Shown: piece after piece, positions 1 through 7,845 of the stretch | Numbering within the stretch: position 1 is the stretch's first letter | Layout of the letters: the number at the start of each line of letters is the position of its first letter | NCBI GenBank assembly: GCA_009731375.1 | Contig: BJOX01000202.1 | Coordinates: 783,531 to 812,352 of the forward strand | Reading direction: 5' to 3' | DNA: 28,822 bases | Source of the DNA: Paulinella micropora | Taxonomy: Eukaryota > Cercozoa > Imbricatea > Euglyphida | The notes under the pieces: model-generated | Database searches by the model: none | The model's input: only the letters and a program-made list of their open reading frames with translations | Told to the model about the DNA's origin: nothing | Position numbers and translations under genes: made by a program

Positions 1-3
1 CCT

Positions 4-45
<42 letters not shown>

Positions 46-55
46 CTTCTCTCGA
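1..55. repeat. CT-rich microsatellite
   Basis: Nearly pure CT dinucleotide run with a few interruptions, cut by the window edge. Confidence 0.95.
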
Positions 56-355
56 GCTAGTTATAATTACTAGAGTTATATTTCTAGTATTTAGTAATTC
101 TTGGAAACGCGTACTCATGATCATGATCACAATCTAGAATACAGTTTTCGGTTAATTCTGTCCCTTTTTCGGTTAAGTTTTTTTCCGCGTGTCCGTTTTG
201 CACTTCATTTTTCACGTCCTTGAGTGTCCTAATTACATGTCAGGACAAATTTGTTCAGGAAATTTTCTGCATTTAACGGGCGTGTAAATGTCCGAAAGAA
301 CAAAAATTCCCCGATAAGAAGTTATGTCCACCTCTGACCGAAAAAATCACATATA
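56..355. other. Unique AT-rich spacer, no gene seen
   Basis: Non-repetitive sequence. No open frame with coding character and no RNA gene could be recognised on either strand. Confidence 0.6.
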
Positions 356-490
356 TGCCGCTTGCGCTTGCTTGCTCGCTCTTGCTTGCTTGCTTGCTTG
401 CTCGCTCTTGCTTGCTTGCTTGCTTGTACTCTTGCTTGCTTGCTAACTTGCTTGCTGGTTTGCTTGCTCGCTCGCTTGCATGCTCGCTAG

Positions 491-565
<75 letters not shown>
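356..565. repeat. GCTT, CT and CTAT compound microsatellite
   Basis: A GCTT-type tetranucleotide array (about 356-485) passes into CT/CTAT (486-565). The long frame across it is only low-complexity Leu/Ser/Tyr and is not a gene. The CTAT run ends in the word CTATCTAGTAGTATA, which is also found at the left border of the large element. Confidence 0.95.
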
Positions 566-902
566 GTAGTATATTCCATCATAGCCGTCCAGTGTTGCAT
601 AGCCCGGGCTAGGTCCCTGCGGGGGTTTAGGCCTCATACAATGTCATCATTGTAGCTTGCGCAAGCTTACGGTGCTCAAAACACTTGGACTAACGGCTTC
701 CTTTTCTTTCTCTTCTTCCTTATCCTCCCACTCTCCATTCCTAGATTGCCTTTTTCTTCAACGTCCTTCCTCCTCTTCTTTTTCCAGAACACAGTCTACC
801 CGTGATTCCCATCCCGGACACATGCACAGTACACAAATTATTGTTTGATGTGAAACTGCGTTCCTTTGCAAGGACTACATTCCTTTGCGACATCTCATCT
901 AT
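566..902. other. Short unique spacer left of the large element
   Basis: No convincing gene. It lies between two copies of the word ATCTATCTAGTAGTATA (near 556-572 and 901-917). The second copy contains the left border of the inverted-repeat element. Confidence 0.5.
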
Positions 903-908
903 CTATCT
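903..908. repeat. Target-site duplication, left copy (CTATCT)
   Basis: CTATCT directly abuts the left inverted repeat, and the same six bases abut the right one at 13682. Six bases is the duplication length known for Maverick/Polinton integration. The flank is CTAT-repeat DNA, so chance identity cannot be excluded. Confidence 0.6.
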
Positions 909-1003
909 AGTAGTATAGGGGGCCACTTCAAGACAGTTTTTCAATACACACCCCCCGCCACCAGAGACACACACCGGCCGGCCCGCACGGGACAAAATGG
1001 CAA
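909..1003 (+). repeat. Left terminal inverted repeat, 95 bp
   Basis: Starts AGTAGTATAGGGGGCC. Aligned without gaps to the reverse complement of 13587-13681, it differs at two positions. It contains a CCGGCCGG palindrome and ends in ATGGCAA. Beyond that the two ends diverge. Confidence 0.95.
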
Positions 1004-1270
1004 CGGCAATAAAAGTGGAAACGGACAATAAAATGATACACGTAGCCTTTTTCAACATTGAACACAGTCACAGCTGTCAATTTGCGAAAAAAGAAATATA
1101 ACGGGTTTTGCGATTTTTCTTGACTTTTTTTTGTTGAAGTTTCTGTTAGATAGAAAAATGAAATATAATTAATCAGCCAAAACTTCAATGCGATGTGTCG
1201 TTCGTTTCGTGCGACGCATCGTTTTGCTCTTTTGCGTCGTCGTTCTTTTTTTGCGAGCAATAAGTGCCTC

Positions 1271-1295
1271 ATCCATATTATATATTATATTATTT
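1271..1295 (+). promoter_or_regulatory. AT-rich TATA-like stretch before the coiled-coil gene
   Basis: An uninterrupted A/T tract with several TATATTA motifs ends directly at the ATG at 1296. Such a tract just before a start codon is common for genes of viruses and virus-like elements. The role is inferred. Confidence 0.35.
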
Positions 1296-1781
1296 ATGTC
1301 ATTAAATCTTATCCCAAATAATGTAAAAGATAAATATATGTGGAAAGAACAGTTCGAAATTAATAGATATAGTTTAAGCAAGTTAAATGAATTGAAAATA
1401 AAGGCAGATAAAGAGATTGAAAAAGACGAAGCGATAATTGAGAATATGAAGAAAGAGTTGATGAATAAGAAGGAGAGGCGAGATGCGTTGAAAGAGACGA
1501 TAGATGAAAGAGAGAAGGAGAGAGACGAGATAGAAGAAGACTTTATGGAGGATAGACGAAAGAAGTTGAAGAAAAGAAATATTGAGAGTGAAATAAAATT
1601 GATGAAGCATTGGAAGAAGCAGAATAGAGGAATGATAGTGGCAGAGGAGCTTGTTAAGATGGAAAAAATGATTGAAAAAGGAACGACATTTACAGAAGCA
1701 TGTATGATGATGAAAAGATTAGATGAAATAGGGATAGACGTAGGGGAAGGTAATAGAAATATGAATAAAGCGTATAGATAA
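1296..1781 (+). CDS. Charged coiled-coil protein of the element's left arm
   Basis: 161 residues. I do not recognise the family. From about residue 20 to 120 the protein is dominated by Lys, Glu, Asp and Arg with Ile, Leu and Met spaced as in a long coiled coil, and the C-terminal third has a run of Met residues (ACMMMKRLDEIG). The frame is open upstream to 1188, but residues encoded there are an unrelated hydrophobic stretch. The ATG at 1296 directly follows an AT-only promoter-like tract, so I take it as the start. It is the first gene inside the left inverted repeat, followed by a spliced gene and, on the other strand, the integrase. A structural or DNA-binding role for the element is possible but nothing shows it. 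Confidence 0.55.
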   Translation: MSLNLIPNNVKDKYMWKEQFEINRYSLSKLNELKIKADKEIEKDEAIIENMKKELMNKKERRDALKETIDEREKERDEIEEDFMEDRRKKLKKRNIESEIKLMKHWKKQNRGMIVAEELVKMEKMIEKGTTFTEACMMMKRLDEIGIDVGEGNRNMNKAYR

Positions 1782-1864
1782 TTGATTTTATATAAGTCCT
1801 GGGCACGACATTAAACTACCCCTACATATACATACATAGTTTGTCCCTGTGTATGTATGTGTAG

Positions 1865-2440
1865 GTCGCAATCCCTCTGAACAAGAAGAAGGAAGAAGAG
1901 CCAGCACCAGCTCTTCAGTTAATACCGACTATATACGCTTTTGCAAGTGTAGCTTCGCAATCGGTAGATGTAATTATTTTTCTTTTTTGTTGATTTATTT
2001 TTGTTTGTGTATTGTAGGAGCCAGCACCAGCTCCTGCACCTGGTGGTGAAGCAAAGGTAATAATTTTTTTCTTTGTTGTTCTTATTAGTGTTTGTGTCTG
2101 AAGGAGCCTGTTGAGGAACTAGATGAGGAGGAAGATGATGAAATGGAAGAGGTAAAATTTGTTTTTTTATGTGGGCTCATAGTGTGTAATTTTTTAGCTT
2201 GCTGATGATGTTGAAGACCTTGCTGGGGTCGCAACCGTTTTCCGTGAGATGAAAGATGGGCGGGTTGCCTGTCAGCTCTTGAAGCACAAGTCAAATCCAA
2301 AAGTGAAAGAATATGTCCTTGTAAAGTATTCCAGCGGGCTTTACTATTTGTTTCAAAAGTATGCTAATATCGTTCATATTTCGAACAAAAAAAAACTTGG
2401 TAAGATTGTTACTACTTACTCAGTAAAAATTGGAAAATAA
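1865..2440 (+). CDS. Small acidic protein gene with three micro-introns
   Basis: Four exons join in one frame: about 1865-1963, 2018-2056, 2104-2151 and 2198-2440, with GT...AG introns of 54, 47 and 46 nt. The AT-rich introns and the retained phase 0 at each junction support the model. Product order: a Lys/Glu patch with PAPAL, a Pro/Ala segment (EPAPAPAPGGEAK), an acidic block (EPVEELDEEEDDEMEE), then an 80-residue C-terminal domain starting LADDVEDLAGV and ending in TTYSVKIGK before TAA. The first exon has no clear start: a TAG sits at 1862-1864, which may be the 3' end of a further intron. Exons 1 and 2 share 16 identical bases (1898-1913 and 2018-2033). I do not recognise the family. It sits between the coiled-coil gene and the convergent integrase gene. 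Confidence 0.6.
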
Positions 2441-2567
2441 TAATAAAAAAAGGTTTGCGGACTTCACCCAACTTACAAATTTATTACAGCTTACAAATCC
2501 ATTATCTCTTTTTTCTTTTTAATCCGTGCACTACTACGGATATTCTCCGGTTTAACATCTAATGCCT

Positions 2568-3491
2568 TTAATAAGTGGCCGGTCTTTTTTTCTTAGTTGC
2601 TTCCTTGACTTTATCAGCTAGTTGAGGTTTAACTTCTTCCTGTTCTTGTTCGTTCATTTTGGACTTTAATAATTGTTGAGGACTGACTAGTTCGTTTTCA
2701 CCGAGTATTAACTTAAAGCCTTTCCGACCTTTTACTGTATATACTTTCTTTGAGTATTGAACATCACCCTTAGAAAAAACCGTTTTTTGATTCTCTTTTC
2801 TAACGGTTGAGCCCTTAGGAAATTTATTAATGAGGCCGGCTCTATATATTTCTTGATTATTTTTCTTTTTACCATAATAGACTTCCATAGCTGTAGCTTT
2901 TATTGTATTATGGAATGTATTATTATAATTATCAACAATTTCATAAATGTAAGGAACCCAAACAAAATCGTCATTAACTTCCCACATAAAATTTAAATCA
3001 TTTCTTATTGTTCTAATAAATCTATCTACTATGCCCATAGTTCGGTGGTCGCCAACTTCGTTTGTAGTATGTTGAATTCCATTCTCTTTGAAGTATTCAG
3101 CAACTTGCCCTTTATATTCACTGCCGTTGTCGGACGTAATCCTTTTAGGTTTAGGCATTTTTTTTAATCCTTCTAATACTTCACCAGTTGTTTTATTTTT
3201 GATCGGTTCAATCCAACCACGACGAGAATAAACATCAATCATTACTAATCCAAAATTGTAGTTTTTGTTTCCTTTCTTAGTTGCTATTTTAGACATATCC
3301 ATAAGGTCAATAAACACTTGGCTTAATGGTTCAGGCTCAGGGGCTAGTATAGTATTCCATTTTTTAGGTGCTTTTGATTGATGGTGCATTTCAGAAGCTT
3401 CTTCAATTTTCTTTTTTTTAAGTTCTTCTTTATCTAGTGGAGACTCCGCCTCCGTTTCAGTATTTTGTGGATTGCTATGTTTGTGGTCCAT
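2568..3491 (-). CDS. Polinton-like-virus-type rve integrase
   Basis: 307 residues with an intact frame. It should insert the element's DNA into the host genome. Order: a charged N-terminal part (1-50) without a visible HHCC zinc finger; the RNase-H-fold catalytic core (about 55-210); an SH3-like C-terminal domain (about 228-275, with VFSKGDVQYSKKVYTV); and a basic tail. Core motifs are FIDLMDMS (D62), MIDVYSRRGWIEPIKNKT, ITSDNGSEYKG (D121) and GDHRTMGIVDRFIRT. In classical integrases the last motif supplies the catalytic Glu; here the position is Asp (D156), 35 residues after D121. The GDH...VDRF.RT pattern is, as far as I know, typical of Polinton-like virus and virophage integrases. The gene has its own TATA box 30 nt upstream and converges on the spliced gene. 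The family is confident; activity is untested. Confidence 0.9.
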   Translation of the reverse strand: MDHKHSNPQNTETEAESPLDKEELKKKKIEEASEMHHQSKAPKKWNTILAPEPEPLSQVFIDLMDMSKIATKKGNKNYNFGLVMIDVYSRRGWIEPIKNKTTGEVLEGLKKMPKPKRITSDNGSEYKGQVAEYFKENGIQHTTNEVGDHRTMGIVDRFIRTIRNDLNFMWEVNDDFVWVPYIYEIVDNYNNTFHNTIKATAMEVYYGKKKNNQEIYRAGLINKFPKGSTVRKENQKTVFSKGDVQYSKKVYTVKGRKGFKLILGENELVSPQQLLKSKMNEQEQEEVKPQLADKVKEATKKKRPATY

Positions 3492-3520
3492 CTAATATTT
3501 TATAACACCCAATGCTTTAT

Positions 3521-3530
3521 CCTTATATAT
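3521..3530 (-). promoter_or_regulatory. TATA box of the integrase gene
   Basis: ATATATAAGG on the reverse strand, 30 nt before the integrase ATG. Sequence and distance fit a core promoter element. Confidence 0.5.
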
Positions 3531-3547
3531 TGCTCTTTCTTTTTTTT

Positions 3548-5449
3548 CTAGTTCAAAACAATAATTAGAACAAAACTCATACATATAAAATCGAGCCTCT
3601 GAAAAGCGGTCATTACTTCGGTCCACAACATTTTTGGGCTCACGGCCTTAGTCGTGGCCTCAAAGACGCTCATCTCCAAAAAGTTCAAGTGCTTTACCTT
3701 GTCGAAGGTTTTGCAGTCTTGCATGAGCAGTGTGAGCTTATTTTTGTTGTAGACGTGCAAAGCACTGAGGAAATAAAGGAGTATGGCTTTGTGGTTATAA
3801 AAGAGAGTGTACTGGGTGCCCACATTTGTTAAGACAGATGCAAGCTGAGTGACAGACTGCAACTGCTCCGATACTAAGTCGAAAATTTCAAACCCAATCA
3901 ATGTGCCAGTGCACAAGTGTTGGTATCCACTTGCCTTAAAGTATCGAATGAGGGCAGCAATGGCCAGAGTACAACTCATCTCTGCATGTCCACCTTTCCT
4001 TGCTAGCTCCTCCTCTCCTCTGTACTTCTCGTAAGTTATACGATCAAAACCAGCTCCAAGGAGGGATCGATCACAGAGATGTTCTAGGACTTCATACTCC
4101 TGCTCCACTTCACACTGGTTTTGCTGGAAGCATCTGTCCATCTCATTGAACTTAGTCATGAGGGTCTTCTCTATGTCAGCCTCATTGGCAGTGATAGCAT
4201 AGAGCTTAAGGCCCCCTCCCCCAATTTTGATTTTAGCTAGGGCTGCCTGCAGCGCCTGCTTTTTCTTCTGGGAGTCAGTCAAGTTAATTACTGTTCCTCC
4301 CCCTTGGGGTCCTCCTCCTGTGGGTCCTCCTCCTGCTTTCTTGGGAGCTGGGTTAGATGTGGTAGGTGGAGCCGTTGGCTGTGGAGCCACCCGTGCTACT
4401 GCCATTCCACAGCTATCTTCTCCTTCTTTTCCTTCTCCTCTTTTCTGTCTCGTCTCTTCTTCTTTCACCTGTCGTGCTAGATGAGTCACGAACTGTGCAA
4501 GCCCTGTGGCACTAGAGAGGAAGTGTGCCTTTTCTCTCATGGAAGACTTATCAGCTCTGTTATTATTTGGGATTGTTGTGAGAGGGCCTTTAATGAGAGT
4601 GTGATTCTTCGTGTGGGCCCATTGTTTCCATGTTGGTTTTTGCTCCTTCCCCTCAAAGAGGCCCTTATGGAGTTGTGTGAGGCGTTCAAGCACCTGACAA
4701 GACTGGTCAACCTCCTCGTAAACAGGATGTTGCCTTGTGTTGTCTTTCAGTGCTTTGTACATTTCGTTGTAAGCCCGTGTGAAGGCAGTTACAAAAGCCT
4801 CAAGGGCAAACTCAATGCCACTTTGGTTTCTACCTTCGAACTTTCTTTCTAGATTCTTGATATCAGTGGGGACACCACAGACAGACAGCCATGCTGCAGT
4901 TGTGCGTTTATTTTTCCACTGTATGTTTGTGCGTTCATAAAATTCCGCAACGAGCACAGCAGCGTAGAGTGTTGCAGATATGTCGTATATGTCGCACAGT
5001 GTAAGAGTGTCGCCATACTTGATATCCTGCAATGGCACTCTTTCGTGCTCAAACCTCACTTTGTTGAAGAGAGGCTTCGCAAGGCCTGGAATTTCGATCA
5101 GGAGGTTGCTTTGACCTTGTCCTGGTCTATTCCTTTTCTCGTAAGGAATGTAGATGTGTGTTTTATAATAGGTTGGGTAGTTAAGGAAGAAGGACTCTTC
5201 ATCATCATATCTAGCCAACTGTTCCCATGTATTTGGGATATTCTGGCCAACATCCTCCATCTCTCTCTCTCTCTCTGCCTCTGTCAATGGAGATCCTCCA
5301 GTCTGACCTGCACTCGCTTCTTGTGCATTACCTCCCCCTGTCGACTCTACATCGGCTGTATACGTATACTCCTCTCTCTCCTCCATCTCTATCCCCCCTC
5401 TCTTCTGAGTACTGAGTCTCCTGCCCCTCTCCTTCCTCACTAGGACCAT
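3548..5449 (-). CDS. Large intact ORF of unknown family, possibly of viral origin
   Basis: 633 residues without a stop. I do not recognise it. The N-terminal 75 residues are rich in Glu, Gly, Thr and Ser. About 80-330 is a folded domain (motifs FFLNYPTYYKTHIYIPYEKR, TLCDIYDISATLYAAVLVAE). About 345-400 is a Pro/Gly/Thr linker with GGGPTGGGPQGGG. About 400-630 is a helical, Leu-rich domain (HAEMSCTLAIAALIRYF, HKAILLYFLSALHVYNKNK). No membrane segment, zinc knuckle, polymerase or protease motif is seen. This layout (two globular domains around a Gly/Pro linker, acidic N-terminus) would suit a capsid, nucleocapsid or Gag-like protein, but that is a guess. Base composition is less AT-rich than the adjacent integrase gene, suggesting separate origin. 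An ATG at 5492 opens an acidic frame that differs by one base, with a G6 run at 5393-5398 as the likely shift point. The last dozen residues may be read-through into flanking DNA. Confidence 0.65.
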   Translation of the reverse strand: MVLVRKERGRRLSTQKRGGIEMEEREEYTYTADVESTGGGNAQEASAGQTGGSPLTEAEREREMEDVGQNIPNTWEQLARYDDEESFFLNYPTYYKTHIYIPYEKRNRPGQGQSNLLIEIPGLAKPLFNKVRFEHERVPLQDIKYGDTLTLCDIYDISATLYAAVLVAEFYERTNIQWKNKRTTAAWLSVCGVPTDIKNLERKFEGRNQSGIEFALEAFVTAFTRAYNEMYKALKDNTRQHPVYEEVDQSCQVLERLTQLHKGLFEGKEQKPTWKQWAHTKNHTLIKGPLTTIPNNNRADKSSMREKAHFLSSATGLAQFVTHLARQVKEEETRQKRGEGKEGEDSCGMAVARVAPQPTAPPTTSNPAPKKAGGGPTGGGPQGGGTVINLTDSQKKKQALQAALAKIKIGGGGLKLYAITANEADIEKTLMTKFNEMDRCFQQNQCEVEQEYEVLEHLCDRSLLGAGFDRITYEKYRGEEELARKGGHAEMSCTLAIAALIRYFKASGYQHLCTGTLIGFEIFDLVSEQLQSVTQLASVLTNVGTQYTLFYNHKAILLYFLSALHVYNKNKLTLLMQDCKTFDKVKHLNFLEMSVFEATTKAVSPKMLWTEVMTAFQRLDFICMSFVLIIVLN

Positions 5450-5516
5450 AATCAGTTGGTGTCACACCAGCCTGCTCATTCTCGTCTTCCATCTTATGTT
5501 GTGAGAGTCACGTCTG

Positions 5517-5517
<1 letters not shown>

Positions 5518-5563
<46 letters not shown>
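5518..5563. repeat. 46-bp poly-T tract ending in an assembly gap
   Basis: Uninterrupted T on the plus strand, equal to poly-A just upstream of the 633-residue reading frame on the reverse strand. It runs into N, so its true length is unknown. It could mark the 3' end of a retrocopy that lies in the gap. Confidence 0.9.
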
Positions 5564-5641
5564 NNNNNNNNNNNNNNNNNNNNNNNNNNNNNNNNNNNNN
5601 NNNNNNNNNNNNNNNNNNNNNNNNNNNNNNNNNNNNNNNNN
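5564..5641. other. Assembly gap (78 N)
   Basis: Run of N. Confidence 1.
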
Positions 5642-6329
5642 TTTGTAGAAGTCAGTCTGTCGTCGGACAGTGCTTCGATATTTGTCTTGCTCTTGTGTGA
5701 GAGATGTGTAATCTCCTCTGGTTTCTGCAGAGAAAATGAAAGGAAAATGGTTCAGAACAGAGAGTGGGAGTGCTTTGCTCGTTTCTCCTCCGTCTGTGTG
5801 TTTGTCTGATGTTTGTTTCGCACTTGTCCTACTTGGCTTTATGCAAGCAGCAAGAGGGAGTGGAGTAGGTGTGGTCTGGTGTCTTGTAGAAGAGCACACA
5901 GAAGCCAAATGTGCACAAGGGCTAAAGGTTATGCCAGCTTGTGACAAATTGATTGCTTGTTTGTAAGTTTTTTGTTTGAGGATGAGTAGGAGTGTTTGTT
6001 TTCGTCTGATGTCTGTGCGACAGATCAGCGAAAAATAAATTTGTGCTTGTCTGATGTCTGTACGACAGATCAGAAAAGAAATCAGCCTTTAGCTATGGAC
6101 TCCAAATGTACTATCCCCAACGATAGCTCAATGGAAGAGTAAGTCGGTAATATAACCAAACACAGTCCTCAAAAAAGAGAATGATGTCTCCGACGGTTAT
6201 ATTAGCTCAGTGACGCAAAGACAAAAAGCCACCAAAAGACCAGGATCAAATTGGCATTTCAGACGTGTCCGGCCAGACGAAATCTATAAATAAGTTTTTT
6301 ACCGGATAATTCGGGGGGTGATGTCCACA
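5642..6329. other. Unique DNA with small repeats, no gene supported
   Basis: No coding region could be justified. A 25-bp word beginning GTCTGATGTCTGT and containing an imperfect palindrome (CTGATGTCTGT / ACAGATCAG) occurs at 6004-6028 and again at 6049-6073. GGTAATATAACC (6146-6157) and GGTTATATTAGC (6195-6206) form a short inverted repeat. Near 6200 an A-box-like TTAGCTCAGTG is followed about 40 bp later by a B-box-like GGATCAAAT, which might be a decayed tRNA-derived sequence. Confidence 0.4.
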
Positions 6330-6349
6330 TATCTAATCTTATCTTATCT

Positions 6350-6380
<31 letters not shown>

Positions 6381-6905
6381 TCATATCTTATCTTATCTTA
6401 TATTATCTTATCTTGTCTTATCTTATAAAATCTTATCTTATCATCTCTTATCTTATCTTATCATCTCTTATCTTATATTATCTTATCTTATCTTATCTTA
6501 TCTAGTCTCATGATTTCATTTTTAACTCACCGTGCCTTACCTTATATCTTATCTTATCTTATCTTATCTTCTTATCTTATCTTATCTTATCTTATCTTAT
6601 CTTATCTTATCTTATCTTATCTTATCTTATCTTATCTTATCTTATCTCATGAGATTCTTATCTTTTCTTATCTCGGTCTTATCTTATCTTATTTTATCTC
6701 ATCTTATATATCTTATCTTCTTATCTTATCTTATCTTATCTTATCTTATCTTATCTTATCTTATCTTATCCGTAGTATCTTTTCTTATCTTTTCTTTTCT
6801 TTTCTGATCTTTTCTTAGCTTATCTTATCTCAGTTACCTTATCTTGCTTTATGATTAGTCTTATCTTATCTTATCTTATCTTATCTCATCTTAACATTAT
6901 CTTAT
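6330..6905. repeat. ATCTT pentanucleotide satellite
   Basis: About 575 bp of TATCT/ATCTT repeats with point variants and a short unique insert near 6505-6540. Open frames across it (Ser/Tyr/Leu/Ile only) are repeat artefacts. Confidence 0.95.
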
Positions 6906-6923
6906 TAATATCGCAGTATCTTA

Positions 6924-6953
6924 CTTCTCTCTCTCTCTCTCTCACACACACTC

Positions 6954-6991
<38 letters not shown>
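6924..6991. repeat. CT microsatellite with a CACACA interruption
   Basis: Two CT runs separated by CACACACACT. Confidence 0.95.
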
Positions 6992-6994
<3 letters not shown>

Positions 6995-7529
6995 CACTCG
7001 CCGCTGGAATTGTTTCTCAACTATGCACAACCCACGAGGGTAGTGCCCTGTCCTCAGTGCGGCATGTTCCGAGACTCACTCCCGTATTTCAACTCTTACG
7101 ATTACCCGATAAACTCAACACATAAATACTCGCGGCGCTACGTTCATGACCGGCCGGAACCTTTTATGTTTCGTCTATGTGCTTTGTGTTGTCCTTCTAG
7201 TCCTTTGTATCACCGTTTTTTTTGCCCCAGTGCCGTGACAACGATGTGAGCACGCCCCATATGCCTTCTTCCTCTCCAACGCCTGTAACAGGACTGTCGA
7301 GTTGTCGATTATGGAGGAACAGCTCCTGGCAACTTCTGACTCTTGCTCCTACTCTAACCACGTTATTCCCATATAATTATTAATTCAGTTTGTGCGTCAT
7401 GAACGCAAAAAATGTCACGCCAAAAATTTGCCTAATAAACTAGCTTTTTGACTCAAAATGTTGAATTTTTGATGCAGGAGAAACACTTTTTAGGTCTTGA
7501 ATTTTTTATGTTGATTAAAAAAATCTTTT
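6992..7529. other. Unique stretch, no gene supported
   Basis: A plus-strand frame continues out of the CT repeat to 7249 and contains CPQCGM and further Cys residues. It has no plausible start and no recognisable domain, so I do not call it. Confidence 0.4.
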
Positions 7530-7561
7530 ATTGACTAGTAAAAAAAAAAAAAAAAAATTCA

Positions 7562-7640
7562 GTCACCGAGATTCGAACCAGCGCCTAGTATTCCTGAAAA
7601 ATCAGGTCACTGTCCGCCTGACTTCTGGGACACGCAGTCA
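7562..7640 (-). ncRNA. tRNA-like sequence (tRNA-derived SINE or tRNA pseudogene)
   Basis: On the reverse strand a perfect B-box (GGTTCGAATC) lies about 45 nt after an A-box-like AGGCGGACAGTGACC. Between them an anticodon-arm-like hairpin CCTGA/TCAGG has a loop of only four T, three short of a tRNA. The T-stem pairs poorly. A run of T follows within about 15 nt, which would end Pol III transcription. The stems are too damaged for a working tRNA. Confidence 0.4.
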
Positions 7641-7845
7641 TAACGTTGTAAGCCATGGGCAGGTGAACTATACAAAAAGCCACTCCAGGTTCTGCGTTGA
7701 GCCCGCAGTTTTTCCCAGGGACGAGAAAATGCAGTTGGCATTGACGGTACAGCTCAGTAGGAATTTCGAACGGATTGTAAGCCACGTTGAGATTCCGACG
7801 TACACTAGGTAGAGGAACATTTTCCTGTTCCCAAGCAGGTGGTGG

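Noticed and set aside
355-612. 85-residue Leu/Ser/Cys frame
   Set aside because: Entirely GCTT/CTAT microsatellite.
1188-1295. Upstream extension of the coiled-coil gene
   Set aside because: The extension is hydrophobic and unlike the rest, and a promoter-like AT tract lies directly before the inner ATG at 1296.
6510-7249. Ser/Tyr/Leu/Ile frames
   Set aside because: Produced by ATCTT pentanucleotide satellite; the short unique end has no start or domain.
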